Both the position numbers and the translations under genes were made by a program. From Eutreptiella sp. 'Long Island Sound 2002' (Eukaryota > Euglenozoa > Euglenophyceae > Eutreptiales > Eutreptiaceae): DNA of 64,000 nucleotides. Below the pieces are notes generated by a model. It ran no database searches. It saw only the letters and a program-made list of their open reading frames with translations, and was not told where the DNA came from. Positions 20,293 through 30,216 of the stretch are shown here, one piece after another. Position 1 is the first letter of the stretch, and every line of letters begins with the position of its first letter. Location: assembly GCA_964036045.1 (NCBI GenBank), contig OZ038398.1, positions 29,891,380 through 29,955,379 on the forward strand, given 5' to 3'.

Positions 20293-22092
20293 CTAGCTTC
20301 TGTAAGAAGTCTGTCCCACAACAGAGCAGGGTGCGTACAGAACAGTGCGCAGGGCCAGCTCGCATGCCCTGGCCTCCACAGTCGCCCGGAAGGCTGACCC
20401 CCAGTTAAAAATTCTGGAGATGGCGTCTGCCGGGTTCCATTTGGACGGTACATAGCTTAATTCAAGCACGATCCCTGACCAGCGTAGCGTTTGTTGTATC
20501 CTCCTTACCGTCGTGGCCCGATCTCGGTGGTGAATCTTTGTCTTCCTCTTGAGCGCCGCCCATATGGCCGCGAGGTTGTCCGCCCCCAGATGCACCTCCT
20601 GCCGTCTCCTGTACGCCGCCATCTTGACCGCTCGCTCCACTGCCTGCAGCTCTGCCGCCTGCTGGTTCCGCACTGTCTTGGGGCACTCCCATACTCGCGC
20701 TCCTGCCTCCTGAGACCACAAACCGACCAGGTACGTGTTCCCGTATTCTGCTGCATCCACATACATGTCGATGTCGTCTGCTGCTGTCGTTCTTCGTGCC
20801 GTCCAGGGCCCCATCACGGACGCCAGCGCCTCCGCCAGTCCCCTCAGCACCTTCGGCGGTGTGTACTTCGCATTCTGGGGCCCCCACATCATCCATGCCA
20901 TGGCCCCACTCGTGTGTGGCCCTGTTTCTCGGGCTGGTCTGTCTGCCCACGCCAGTTTTCCCAGCATGCGTCTCATGTCCTTCTGGCTGTAACCCCTGGT
21001 CGCCAGCTTCAGCCACAAGGCCACCATGCCGGCAATGTACGGCGCTGAAGACTGGATCGTCCAACGCCTGCCATCCAGGCTCTTCCCCATCCACTCGATT
21101 GTGTTCGTGGGCTCCAACTGGGACTTGGGGCTGCATATCCAGCCGTCACGCTCCAGCAGCTCCCGTAGTTGCAATCCTGCTGCCCCTACCTCCATCTTGT
21201 CATACCCATACACCAGCACGTCGTCGACGTATTGTATCGGTCGTATCCCCGGCATGTGGAACTTCTCCAGCGTCATCCTCAGCAGTTCTGTGGCCTTCAG
21301 GGGACTGTGTGTCCACCCGAACGGCAGGCTGTGGAAACCCCACACCCTGCCCTGCACCCCGATTCTTATCGTGCCCCTCTCCTGCTCCGGCATCCAGCAG
21401 GACCAGAACATGTTCGCCACGTCTAATTTGCAAAACCATATGGCTTGACCCTTGCCCGCCGCCTCTCGGAACGTGTCCCCCAGTTCCTCAAGTGTGGGCA
21501 GTTGCAGTCGTGTATTTGGCCTCTGGCATCGCTTGTTCAACGGGACCATGTTGATGATTAATGACCCCTTCTCCTGGGACTTCGGTTTGGTGAATGCCTT
21601 GGCATTCGGCAGCCTCCCGTCAGTGATCTCGTCCAGCATGCCGTCCTCGTGTATGCGCTGGACCATCGCTGCCAAGGCCGGGTCCCGGCTCGCCTTCTGG
21701 ACCGCTGCGTTCTCATGAGCCTCTCTCCAATTGCACGGCCTGTGCCGTTGCCACATCTCCTCAGGGATGTCCACTCTGCCAGCTACTCCAAGGCCTCTGC
21801 TCGCCGTCTCCACCGACACTTGGCCCCGACTCTGGCCGCCATCCTTGTTGCCCTTGGGGCTGACATCCCCTGTCGGCGATACGTCCCATGGCTCCGTCTC
21901 GTCGTCCCGGAGTGCCTGCAGCACCGATGTGAAATTCTGTTCCGCCTCCTCCTGCTGTGGGCCCGTCCCGGCTCTTTGACCCACCCTGACTGCCAGATCT
22001 CGTAACAGCCCACTGATCGTCCCCGGTCTGCTCCACTGCCGCGCCATACGCTCCGCCACTTCCTCCGTCAGCTGCTCCATGTCCACCCCCAT
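20293..22092 (-). CDS. Reverse transcriptase-RNase H of the DIRS-like element
   Basis: 599 residues from the ATG at 22092, chosen because coherent RT sequence begins nearby. The same frame is open up to 24039, but the upstream part is Arg/Trp/Ser-rich shadow of the recombinase frame. Polymerase motif A is FCKLDVANMFW (Asp 224), motif B is LPFGW (256-260), and motif C is YVDD (288-291). The RNase H domain follows with Asp 446 (YVDAAEYG), Glu 481 (AAELQAVERA), Asp 505 (GADNLAAI) and Asp 556 (NPADAISR). It copies element RNA into DNA and removes the template. No methyltransferase domain, which DIRS-1 carries after RNase H, is visible. The start overlaps the last third of the recombinase frame by about 330 bp in another frame, so expression needs internal initiation, frameshifting or splicing. 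Confidence 0.88.
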   Translation of the reverse strand: MGVDMEQLTEEVAERMARQWSRPGTISGLLRDLAVRVGQRAGTGPQQEEAEQNFTSVLQALRDDETEPWDVSPTGDVSPKGNKDGGQSRGQVSVETASRGLGVAGRVDIPEEMWQRHRPCNWREAHENAAVQKASRDPALAAMVQRIHEDGMLDEITDGRLPNAKAFTKPKSQEKGSLIINMVPLNKRCQRPNTRLQLPTLEELGDTFREAAGKGQAIWFCKLDVANMFWSCWMPEQERGTIRIGVQGRVWGFHSLPFGWTHSPLKATELLRMTLEKFHMPGIRPIQYVDDVLVYGYDKMEVGAAGLQLRELLERDGWICSPKSQLEPTNTIEWMGKSLDGRRWTIQSSAPYIAGMVALWLKLATRGYSQKDMRRMLGKLAWADRPARETGPHTSGAMAWMMWGPQNAKYTPPKVLRGLAEALASVMGPWTARRTTAADDIDMYVDAAEYGNTYLVGLWSQEAGARVWECPKTVRNQQAAELQAVERAVKMAAYRRRQEVHLGADNLAAIWAALKRKTKIHHRDRATTVRRIQQTLRWSGIVLELSYVPSKWNPADAISRIFNWGSAFRATVEARACELALRTVLYAPCSVVGQTSYRS

Positions 22093-24016
22093 CTCGTCCT
22101 TGTTCCTCTCGTTCGCATTGCAGAGGCATAGGCTTCCACAGCTGGAATCTTTGGCCCCTCTGAGGCGCCGTGACCAGGTATCCCCAGTGTGGGGCCCCGT
22201 CTGCTTCAGTCCCGTCGGGCATCGCCACCAGCTGCTGGTCCCCCGCGCAAGTCTCTCCGCGTCCCCGCTTTGCCCCACGTTGCTCCTCCTCACCGAACTC
22301 ACGTGTTGTTCTTTTCCCCAATACTCTCCTCCTGGCTTGATGTAATCTCCATCGGGACTCAGAGCAATCAGTAGAGCATGTCGGCGTACCTGGGCTTGAC
22401 TCGTCTCTGTCCCCTGCGCTGCTGCCTTCGGAGCCAACGTCGTCCCCAGACTCTTCCGCGCCGGCTTCCATTTCTTGGCATGGCTCAGCCTCCATGTGCG
22501 CTTCGTCTGCATCCCCGCATCGTCTGTCCTCTCCTGCCCGGTCCTCGTTTGATGCCTGATCGCCTGCATCCCGTTCATGCCTGTCCGCGTCCGCCCCACT
22601 TGCCACCGCCCCCTCCGGAGCTGTGACGGCTTCCGCTGCGCCCGCTCCTCCACTGTCCCCGTCGGCGTCCATCTTCGTTTCGCCGTCCTCCAACTCGTCC
22701 ACGTCGATGATCTCGACGGGTCTCGCACCGTGTCCCGCCGTTCCTTCGTCCGTCCGTGGTCCACCTTCATGCTCAGGTCCTGTACCAGGCACAAGTTCGG
22801 CGTCTCGTCCCATTTCCTTTTGTGCGGCGTCCTGCATGCTCCTGTTCTCCGCTTCTCTTCGGGGTTCTTCGTGATCTGGATTGCCCTGGTCGCATTCCCC
22901 ATCCTGATCGTCCAGGTCCTCGTCGTCGTCGGACTCGCTGTCCACCTCCTGAGGAGTGGCGGGGCGGGCAAACGTGTGGACCGTAGGGGGGGTCTGGTTC
23001 CGTTTTCTCCCAAGATCCCATGCGAATGCATCCCTATGCCAGAGCTCCTTGACCGGCATCCAAGTCCACTCACAGTCGCGCGTGAAGTGCCCTGATTCAC
23101 CCACTGGTGATGGAAGGAGGACCCTGGATGGCATCTTCCATGACGGTGGGTGCGCTGCGTATCGTGCTGCTTGTCTTGGTGTCCGCCAGCGGGCCCATAG
23201 TGCCAAGGCCTGCAGGGATCCTCCCAGCGCCCTGAAGCATGCAGCCCCCATGCGTTTCCACGGGTGCCATCCCGAGAGGCCGCACTCCGTACCTGTGAAC
23301 AGTTCAGTCTGTAACTTCCGTAGGGCATCGGGTCCTCCCGGGATGAATATGTTCTCGTCGTGCTGGTGAGGCCGCCTGTGCGTGTAGAGCCAATGCCGCC
23401 ACCGTTCCCAAAACGGTGGTATGGGCTGGGCACACATCTCCTTGGCCACTTTGTAGTCGAAGAACACCAACCACCCCTTGTGTGCCAACCAGCCCCATCG
23501 TATTTGTGCGACGTCTGAAATCCTGAGGCAGATGGTGAATGCCATCCCGACGGCAAAGAACACCCTTGCCCAGGCCCAGTGCACCCTCCTCTCTGCCAAC
23601 GTTTGAAAGTCGGCCACTGTCGCCCATACTCGAGGCCTGTCTTCCGCCTTGGCCATCTTGCCGATTGCTCTGAGTTGTAGCCTGTGTAGGTCTGTGACGG
23701 TAGCCCGTATGAGTTTGAGTTTCTCCAGCATCCGTATCCCCGCCACCAAGTTGTTTGCCGCCGAGTAGCCCCGCTTTCGTAGTGCCAGTTCTGCGAACCG
23801 CCGTTGAATCGCCACCGCCAGTGGTTCATCGGTGCCGCACCCTCGCAATGCCATCCGTACCTGTTGCATATACGTCGCTGATGAGCTGGCCTCCACTCCT
23901 CGGATCGCCATCGCCGTACCCACTGTTCCCCATTCCTCTGTCCTGGCGTGCATGACGGCATTGTGGGCCTGCCAGGTCTCGGCCACCGTGGCTCCCATGT
24001 CCGGCCCCAGTGCCAC
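21761..24016 (-). CDS. Tyrosine recombinase of the DIRS-like element, with long acidic tail
   Basis: 751 residues from the ATG at 24016. The first 300 residues form a tyrosine recombinase: Arg 165 (CLRISDV), Lys 189 (FFDYKV), His 251 in WHPWKRMGAA with Lys 254/Arg 255 filling the HxxR box, Trp 277 (ARWRTP) and the nucleophile Tyr 286 (AARYA). It would integrate the circular DNA copy by strand exchange without target duplication. Residues 300-750 are acidic and low-complexity (for example DSESDDDEDLDDQDGE) with no recognised domain; the last third overlaps the RT frame. The frame is the same as gag and is separated from it only by the gag TGA, so it may be made by stop readthrough as well as from its own ATG. 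Confidence 0.85.
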   Translation of the reverse strand: MALGPDMGATVAETWQAHNAVMHARTEEWGTVGTAMAIRGVEASSSATYMQQVRMALRGCGTDEPLAVAIQRRFAELALRKRGYSAANNLVAGIRMLEKLKLIRATVTDLHRLQLRAIGKMAKAEDRPRVWATVADFQTLAERRVHWAWARVFFAVGMAFTICLRISDVAQIRWGWLAHKGWLVFFDYKVAKEMCAQPIPPFWERWRHWLYTHRRPHQHDENIFIPGGPDALRKLQTELFTGTECGLSGWHPWKRMGAACFRALGGSLQALALWARWRTPRQAARYAAHPPSWKMPSRVLLPSPVGESGHFTRDCEWTWMPVKELWHRDAFAWDLGRKRNQTPPTVHTFARPATPQEVDSESDDDEDLDDQDGECDQGNPDHEEPRREAENRSMQDAAQKEMGRDAELVPGTGPEHEGGPRTDEGTAGHGARPVEIIDVDELEDGETKMDADGDSGGAGAAEAVTAPEGAVASGADADRHERDAGDQASNEDRAGEDRRCGDADEAHMEAEPCQEMEAGAEESGDDVGSEGSSAGDRDESSPGTPTCSTDCSESRWRLHQARRRVLGKRTTREFGEEEQRGAKRGRGETCAGDQQLVAMPDGTEADGAPHWGYLVTAPQRGQRFQLWKPMPLQCEREEQGRDGGGHGAADGGSGGAYGAAVEQTGDDQWAVTRSGSQGGSKSRDGPTAGGGGTEFHIGAAGTPGRRDGAMGRIADRGCQPQGQQGWRPESGPSVGGDGEQRPWSSWQSGHP

Positions 24017-24049
24017 CTTCGACCCGGCCCCGACTCCATTGAGCTCTTG

Positions 24050-25234
24050 TCATTGCTGTTGTCCTGGGTCTAGGGCCCGCGATTGCAGCAAGTCCTGTAC
24101 CATGCGGAGAACGGCATCATCCGAGCCCTCCCGTTGTCCGCCCGCCACCCCCGCCTGTCCGACCGGTGTCGCTGGCTGTGGCAACAGGGACACCCTCCCC
24201 TGTGCCCCACACGGGAACATCTCCCAGTGGAGCTGCCCACAGCGCCTGCAGTTGGCGGGGGGTGGGCCATTCAGGTCGAAGGTCCACCCCTTGTTACTGG
24301 TCATCACAGTCTGGTCCCCCACCTGCGATATTTTGGCCTGGACGTGCGGCTGGTTCAGGGTGCCTGTCAGTGCTGCCTGCGGGCAATTTCTGGCCCAGTG
24401 CCCAATCTGGCCGCAGACAAAACACTGACCCCCTCCCACCGGGGTCCCCATGATCTGCTGCCCTCCTGGAGTGTTGATCGCTCTGCCCAGCGGCGCCCCC
24501 GGTGCCGTGTGTGTTCCTGGATTTCCTGCACCTTGCACTTGTTGCGGTATTGGCATGTGGGAATTGCGTCCCTGCCTTTTGTTTCTCAATTCCTCATGCA
24601 CGACCTTCCATATCGTTGCTGACAGTTCATGGGCGTCCCACTGTGGGTCTTTCTTGGAGTACGTCATCAGTCCAACCGCCAGGGTCTGCATCCATTGGTA
24701 TGGCAGCGTTTCTGCCAGCATCCGCTCCAGTTCTTGTTTCGTCAGCCTTGGTATAGCCGCCGCTCTGAGTCTTTCATTCTCCAGTTTCGTTGCCGCCAGG
24801 AGTTGCACCAGCTCTGCCACTTCATGCGACGCCAAACCGCCGACCGCCGGTGATGGTGGTCTTGTGATCTCTGTTCCCGCATTGCCTTGCCCCGTCCCCT
24901 GAGTCTCATCATGGACAAACCTTTTATTCACGTAGTCAGGCGCCAGGCCCTTCCGGATCGCATAGCAGCGCAGCGCTGTGAGGAAGGTGTTCTTGTCCAG
25001 GTGGCTGACACCAATCTGCCCCGCGAACTCGGACACCACATCTGCACCCACCTGCAGGTCCACTATTCTCTCCTGCTCCTCAATCAACCGTTCGCCGCTC
25101 CTCTCCTGGTACTCCTGTTGGCCCTGGATTGTCTCGAACGGCCCGAGCACCCACATCCTGAACTTGGCCAGCCCCGGGTCGGGTCCTGAATTGTCCACCA
25201 CCGGGTTCTTGTCTTGTTCCATAGTCTCAGACAT
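24050..25234 (-). CDS. Gag-like nucleocapsid protein of the DIRS-like element
   Basis: 394 residues from the ATG at 25234, 31 bp inside repeat A1. The N-terminal half is largely helical, with a Glu/Gln-rich segment at about 38-60. A Pro/Gly linker leads to a retroviral-type zinc knuckle, CFVCGQIGHWARNC (Cys 271, Cys 274, His 279, Cys 284). A second, non-standard CX2CX3HX5C cluster occurs at Cys 329, Cys 332, His 336 and Cys 342. It would package element RNA. The frame stops at TGA (24052-24050) in the context CAA TGA CAA; the codons after the stop run in frame into the recombinase. Confidence 0.85.
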   Translation of the reverse strand: MSETMEQDKNPVVDNSGPDPGLAKFRMWVLGPFETIQGQQEYQERSGERLIEEQERIVDLQVGADVVSEFAGQIGVSHLDKNTFLTALRCYAIRKGLAPDYVNKRFVHDETQGTGQGNAGTEITRPPSPAVGGLASHEVAELVQLLAATKLENERLRAAAIPRLTKQELERMLAETLPYQWMQTLAVGLMTYSKKDPQWDAHELSATIWKVVHEELRNKRQGRNSHMPIPQQVQGAGNPGTHTAPGAPLGRAINTPGGQQIMGTPVGGGQCFVCGQIGHWARNCPQAALTGTLNQPHVQAKISQVGDQTVMTSNKGWTFDLNGPPPANCRRCGQLHWEMFPCGAQGRVSLLPQPATPVGQAGVAGGQREGSDDAVLRMVQDLLQSRALDPGQQQ

Positions 25235-25265
25235 TTATGTGTTCACCCAATGGAAGCGCACCCGG

Positions 25266-25325
25266 GGGCCAAGAAAAACAGTAAGCACTATGAACAAAAC
25301 GTATGTTTTTGGCAAAACATCGGTT
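25266..25325 (-). repeat. Split direct repeat A1
   Basis: 60 bp at the 5' end of the element, 59 of 60 identical to A2. Its outer end ACATCGGTT joins satellite CACAGCGG directly. It may also hold the element promoter, since gag starts 31 bp downstream. Confidence 0.9.
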
Positions 25326-28260
25326 CACAGCGGTGCAGGAACAACCTGAAATTCCCAAACACGAAGCATTCTGTGAAATACATAGAGAAATGTATTGCCT
25401 TGGATGCAACACACACAGTTGCACAGCCAGGCCAGGTGCAAGTGGACAATCAGTTGTGCCACACAGCAAATTGCCGAACAGCATAAGAGTGCGTACCCCA
25501 TTCTTAACCGCATGCCACCACTGGCTCACAAATCACAGCATTCCACGCCCAAATGGGCTTTGGTTTCTGGGTGCAGATGCTGTAAACTGGCCCATACATT
25601 GACATGCACACTGTGGCCAGTCGCCTGTCAAGGAGCCATGGCCGTACATGCGGTTCACAGCGGTGCAGGAACAACCTGAAATTCCCAAACATGAAGCATT
25701 CTGTGAAATACATAGAGAAATGTATTGCCTTGGATGCAACACACACAGTTGCACAGCCAGGCCAGGTGCAAGTGGACAATCAGTTGTGCCACACAGCAAA
25801 TTGCCGAACAGCATAAACGTGCGTACCCCATTCTTAACCGCATGCCACCACTGGCTCACAATTCACAGCATTCCACGCCCAAATGGGCTTTGGTTTCTGG
25901 GTGCAGATGCTGTAAACTGGCCCATACATTGACATGCACACTGTGGCCAGTCGCCTGTCAAGGAGCCATGGCCGTACATGCGGTCCACAGCGGTGCAGGA
26001 ACAACCTGAAATTCCCAAACACGAAGCATTCTGTGAAATACATAGAGAAATGTATTGCCTTGGATGCAACACACACAGTTGCACAGCCAGGCCAGGTGCA
26101 AGTGGACAATCAGTTGTGCCACACAACAAATTGCCGAACAGCATAAAAGTGCGTACCCCATTCTGAACCGCATGCCACCACTGGCTCACAATTCACAGCA
26201 TTCCACGCCCAAATGGGCTTTGGTTTCTGGGTGCAGATGCTGTAAACTGGCCCATACATTGACATGCACACTGTGGCCAGTCGCCTGTCAAGGAGCCATG
26301 GCCGTACACGCGGTTCACAGCGGTGCAGGAACAACCTGAAATTCCCAAACACGAAGCATTCTGTGAAATACATAGAGAAATGTATTGCCTTGGATGCAAC
26401 ACACACAGTTGCACAGCCAGGCCAGGTGCAAGTGGACAATCAGTTGTGCCACACAGCAAATTGCCGAACAGCATAAGAGTGCGTACCCCATTCTTAACCG
26501 CATGCCACCACTGGCTCACAAATCACAGCATTCCAGGCCCAAATGGGCTTTGGTTTCTGGGTGCAGATGCTGTAAACTGGCCCATACATTGACATGCACA
26601 CTGTGGCCAGTCGCCTGTCAAGGAGCCATGGCCGTACATGCGGTTCACAGCGGTGCAGGAACAACCTGAAATTCCCAAACATGAAGCATTCTGTGAAATA
26701 CATAGAGAAATGTATTGCCTTGGATGCAACACACACAGTTGCACAGCCAGGCCAGGTGCAAGTGGACAATCAGTTGTGCCACACAGCAAATTGCCGAACA
26801 GCATAAACGTGCGTACCCCATTCTTAACCGCATGCCACCACTGGCTCACAATTCACAGCATTCCACGCCCAAATGGGCTTTGGTTTCTGGGTGCAGATGC
26901 TGTAAACTGGCCCATACATTGACATGCACACTGTGGCCAGTCGCCTGTCAAGGAGCCATGGCCGTACATGCGGTTCACAGCGGTGCAGGAACAACCTGAA
27001 ATTCCCAAACACGAAGCATTCTGTGAAATACATAGAGAAATGTATTGCCTTGGATGCAACAGACACAGTTGCACAGCCAGGCCAGGTGCAAGTGGACAAT
27101 CAGTTGTGCCACACAACAAATTGCCCAACAGCATAAAAGTGCGTACCCCATTCTGAACCGCATGCCACCACTGGCTCACAATTCACAGCATTCCACGCCC
27201 AAATGGGCTTTGGTTTCTGGGTGCAGATGCTGTAAACTGGCCCATACATTGACATGCACACTGTGGCCAGTCGCCTGTCAAGGAGCCATGGCCGTACATG
27301 CGGTTCACAGCGGTGCAGGAACAACCTGAAATTCCCAAACACGAAGCATTCTGTGAAATACATAGAGAAATGTATTGCCTTGGATGCAACAGACACAGTT
27401 GCACAGCCAGGCCAGGTGCAAGTGGACAATCAGTTGTGCAACACAACAAATTGCCGAACAGCATAAAAGTGCGTACCCCATTCTGAACCGCATGCCACCA
27501 CTGGCTCACAATTCACAGCATTCCACGCCCAAATGGGCTTTGGTTTCTGGGTGCAGATGCTGTAAACTGGCCCTTACATTGACATGCACACTGTGGCCAG
27601 TCGCCTGTCAAGGAGCCATGGCCGTACATGCGGTTCACAGCGGTGCAGGAACAACCTGAAATTCCCAAACACGAAGCATTCTGTGAAATACATAGAGAAA
27701 TGTATTGCCTTGGATGCAACAGACACAGTTGCACAGCCAGGCCAGGTGCAAGTGGACAATCAGTTGTGCCACACAACAAATTGCCCAACAGCATAAAAGT
27801 GCGTACCCCATTCTGAACCGCATGCCACCACTGGCTCACAATTCACAGCATTCCACGCCCAAATGGGCTTTGGTTTCTGGGTGCAGATGCTGTAAACTGG
27901 CCCTTACATTGACATGCACACTGTGGCCAGTCGCCTGTCAAGGAGCCATGGCCGTACATGCGGTTCACAGCGGTGCAGGAACAACCTGAAATTCCCAAAC
28001 ACGAAGCATTCTGTGAAATACATAGAGAAATGTATTGCCTTGGATGCAACACACACAGTTGCACAGCCAGGCCAGGTGCAAGTGGACAATCAGTTGTGCC
28101 ACACAACAAATTGCCGAACAGCATAAAAGTGCGTACCCCATTCTGAACCGCATGCCACCACTGGCTCACAATTCACAGCATTCCACGCCCAAATGGGCTT
28201 TGGTTTCTGGGTGCAGATGCTGTAAACTGGCCCTTACATTGACATGCACACTGTGGCCAG
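25321..28260. repeat. 330-bp satellite array IV
   Basis: About 8.9 monomers. The first part has a 990-bp three-monomer periodicity: the variants AACATGAAGC (25688 and 26678) and CATAAACGTG (25813 and 26803) recur exactly 990 bp apart. The right part is of the CCAACAGC/CCCTTACATT subtype and ends at the hAT-like copy 3. Confidence 0.95.
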
Positions 28261-29617
28261 CAGGGAATGTTTATAAGGGGCTGGGGGGTTTTTGGGGTTT
28301 TGAGGCACCCACCCACCCAAAACCAAGCAACCCACCCAGACCCCCCCCCCTCTTATAAACATTTGAGGGGGGGGATTGAGGCGCTCTCCGCTGAACGGCA
28401 GGTACACACAAAGCGACCAATGGCAGGACAAAATGCATGTCACCGCTGCTCCCAAGCTTGCAAAAAAAGCGCCAACCTTGCAAAAAAGGCGGAGCTAAAA
28501 AATCGTGCCCTACCTGGGAATTAAACCGCAGACTTCCAGCATAGCACACGGCTGCATTACCGTTGCACTAACTGCGAGATCTGGTTGAAGATCCCATGCC
28601 TCCCGTCCAGGTTATTGAACACATTTGAAATCGAAAAAAAAAGCACCATCAGCCTGCAACACGGCCCCCAATTTGTTGAAAATTGACAACAGCACCAGCT
28701 GGGTACATGTGAATACAATCAACATCCATGGCTAAAATTGCGAAAATCTGAAGTGTTCTGCATGATACGGGGTACAGTGGAGTGCCATGGATGCAAGAAA
28801 GCTGACGTACACGGCAATGCACCAATAATACCCCCTTGTCCAGCCAACAAACGCATGCGAGAGACTCAATATCCTACGTTCCAGGTACATTTGCAAAACG
28901 GAACGTGACAGTTCCTCTGCCCACCCACGCAAAATCGGCAGACAAAGGCATTCTGATTCTGAGCCGGTGAGGGTCCCAGCCCGGGAATGATCGCCCATGG
29001 AAGTTGACAAAACAAAGGACTGCTTCGGGTGGGGCGGGCGGGTGGGTCTAAGGGCTTGCAGACCATTTGAAGAGGCTAGGTGTCCAAATGACACCATCAA
29101 CAACAAAGGCAAACATACACAATCTCAAACCAAAGGCATTCGAAACAAAAAACAATGACTACTGACGTGGACATCAAATAGCAGTGCCATGGCAGATGGC
29201 CCTGTTCAGGCACACTGATGATATGGCGAAGGTGCGATGCACATCAGATGCATACGCGATAGGGGGGGGACGGTTAGTCAGCAACAGGCTCTGTGCCACT
29301 TTTTCTGGCGGGCAGGTTGAGAAGCGCAGAGAAGCATCCAACTTCAACTGCACTTTCTTCCCAGTGAACCTTCTCTCTGACCGGGTTCGTGGCTGAGGGG
29401 GCTGGGGTGGGTCATGGGGGTGTTGGCATACAGATGATGGTTCATCAGGCATGTCACACTAACAGTAAAGAGGGGGTCCTAGACTACACGTCCACCCACC
29501 CAGAGTACAATTCTAAGAGGGGGGAGGGTCCCAGACTTTTCACCCACCCACCCAGGCTGGGGCACCCACCCAGAGCCCCCCCCCCCACTTAACTTAATTC
29601 CTTATAAACGTTCCCTG
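28261..29617. mobile_element. hAT-like non-autonomous element, copy 3
   Basis: 1357 bp, with perfect GTGGCCAG duplications on both sides and the same terminal inverted repeats and interior as copies 1 and 2. It retains the 20 bp missing from copy 2 and lacks a GT pair near 29295. It is inserted at the same position of the monomer. Confidence 0.8.
28507..28577 (-). other. tRNA-like segment in hAT-like copy 3
   Basis: B box at 28517-28527 and A box at 28560-28570, identical to the other two copies. Confidence 0.4.
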
Positions 29618-30216
29618 GTGGCCAGTCGCCTGTCAAGGAGCCATGGCCGTACATGCGGTTCACAGCGGTGCAGGAACAACCTGAAATTCCCAAACACGAA
29701 GCATTCTGTGAAATACATAGAGAAATGTATTGCCTTGGATGCAACAGACACAGTTGCACAGCCAGGCCAGGTGCAAGTGGACAATCAGTTGTGCCACACA
29801 GCAAATTGCCGAACAGCATAAGAGTGCGTACCCCATTCTGAACCGCATGCCACCACTGGCTCACAATTCACAGCATTCCACGCCCAAATGGGCTTTGGTT
29901 TCTGGGTGCAGATGCTGTAAACTGGCCCATACATTGACATGCACACTGTGGCCAGTCGCCTGTCAAGGAGCCATGGCCGTACATGCGGTTCACAGCGGTG
30001 CAGGAACAACCTGAAATTCCCAAACACGAAGCATTCTGTGAAATACATAGAGAAATGTATTGCCTTGGATGCAACAGACACAGTTGCAAAGCCAGGCCAG
30101 GTGCAAGTGGACAATCAGTTGTGCCACACAGCAAATTGCCAAACAGCATAAAAGTGCGTACCCCATTCTTAACCGCATGCCACCACTGGCTCACAATTCA
30201 CAGCATTCCACGCCCA
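29618..30216. repeat. 330-bp satellite array V (right edge)
   Basis: About 1.8 monomers. The satellite stops inside a monomer at CATTCCACGCCCA and unique sequence follows. Confidence 0.95.

Larger units (their letters stand above)
19819..25325 (-). mobile_element. DIRS-like (PAT/kangaroo-type) tyrosine-recombinase retrotransposon
   Basis: About 5.5 kb, read on the minus strand. The order is A1 (25325-25266), gag, tyrosine recombinase, RT-RNase H, B1 (20160-20055), A2 (20059-20000), a 75-bp spacer, and B2 (19924-19819). This is the split-direct-repeat architecture of non-LTR, non-LINE retrotransposons that integrate through a tyrosine recombinase. B1 and B2 are identical over 106 bp; A1 and A2 differ at one of 60 bp. 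B1 and A2 overlap in CGGTT, the inferred circle junction. The flanking satellite shows no target duplication. All frames are open and the catalytic motifs are present, so the copy looks recent and possibly active. The recombinase lies between gag and RT, not after RT as in most DIRS-like elements I know of. Confidence 0.88.

Noticed and set aside
22093-24039. N-terminal 650 residues of the long frame containing RT
   Set aside because: Arg/Trp/Ser-rich composition typical of an out-of-frame reading of the recombinase gene; RT-like sequence starts only near 22092.
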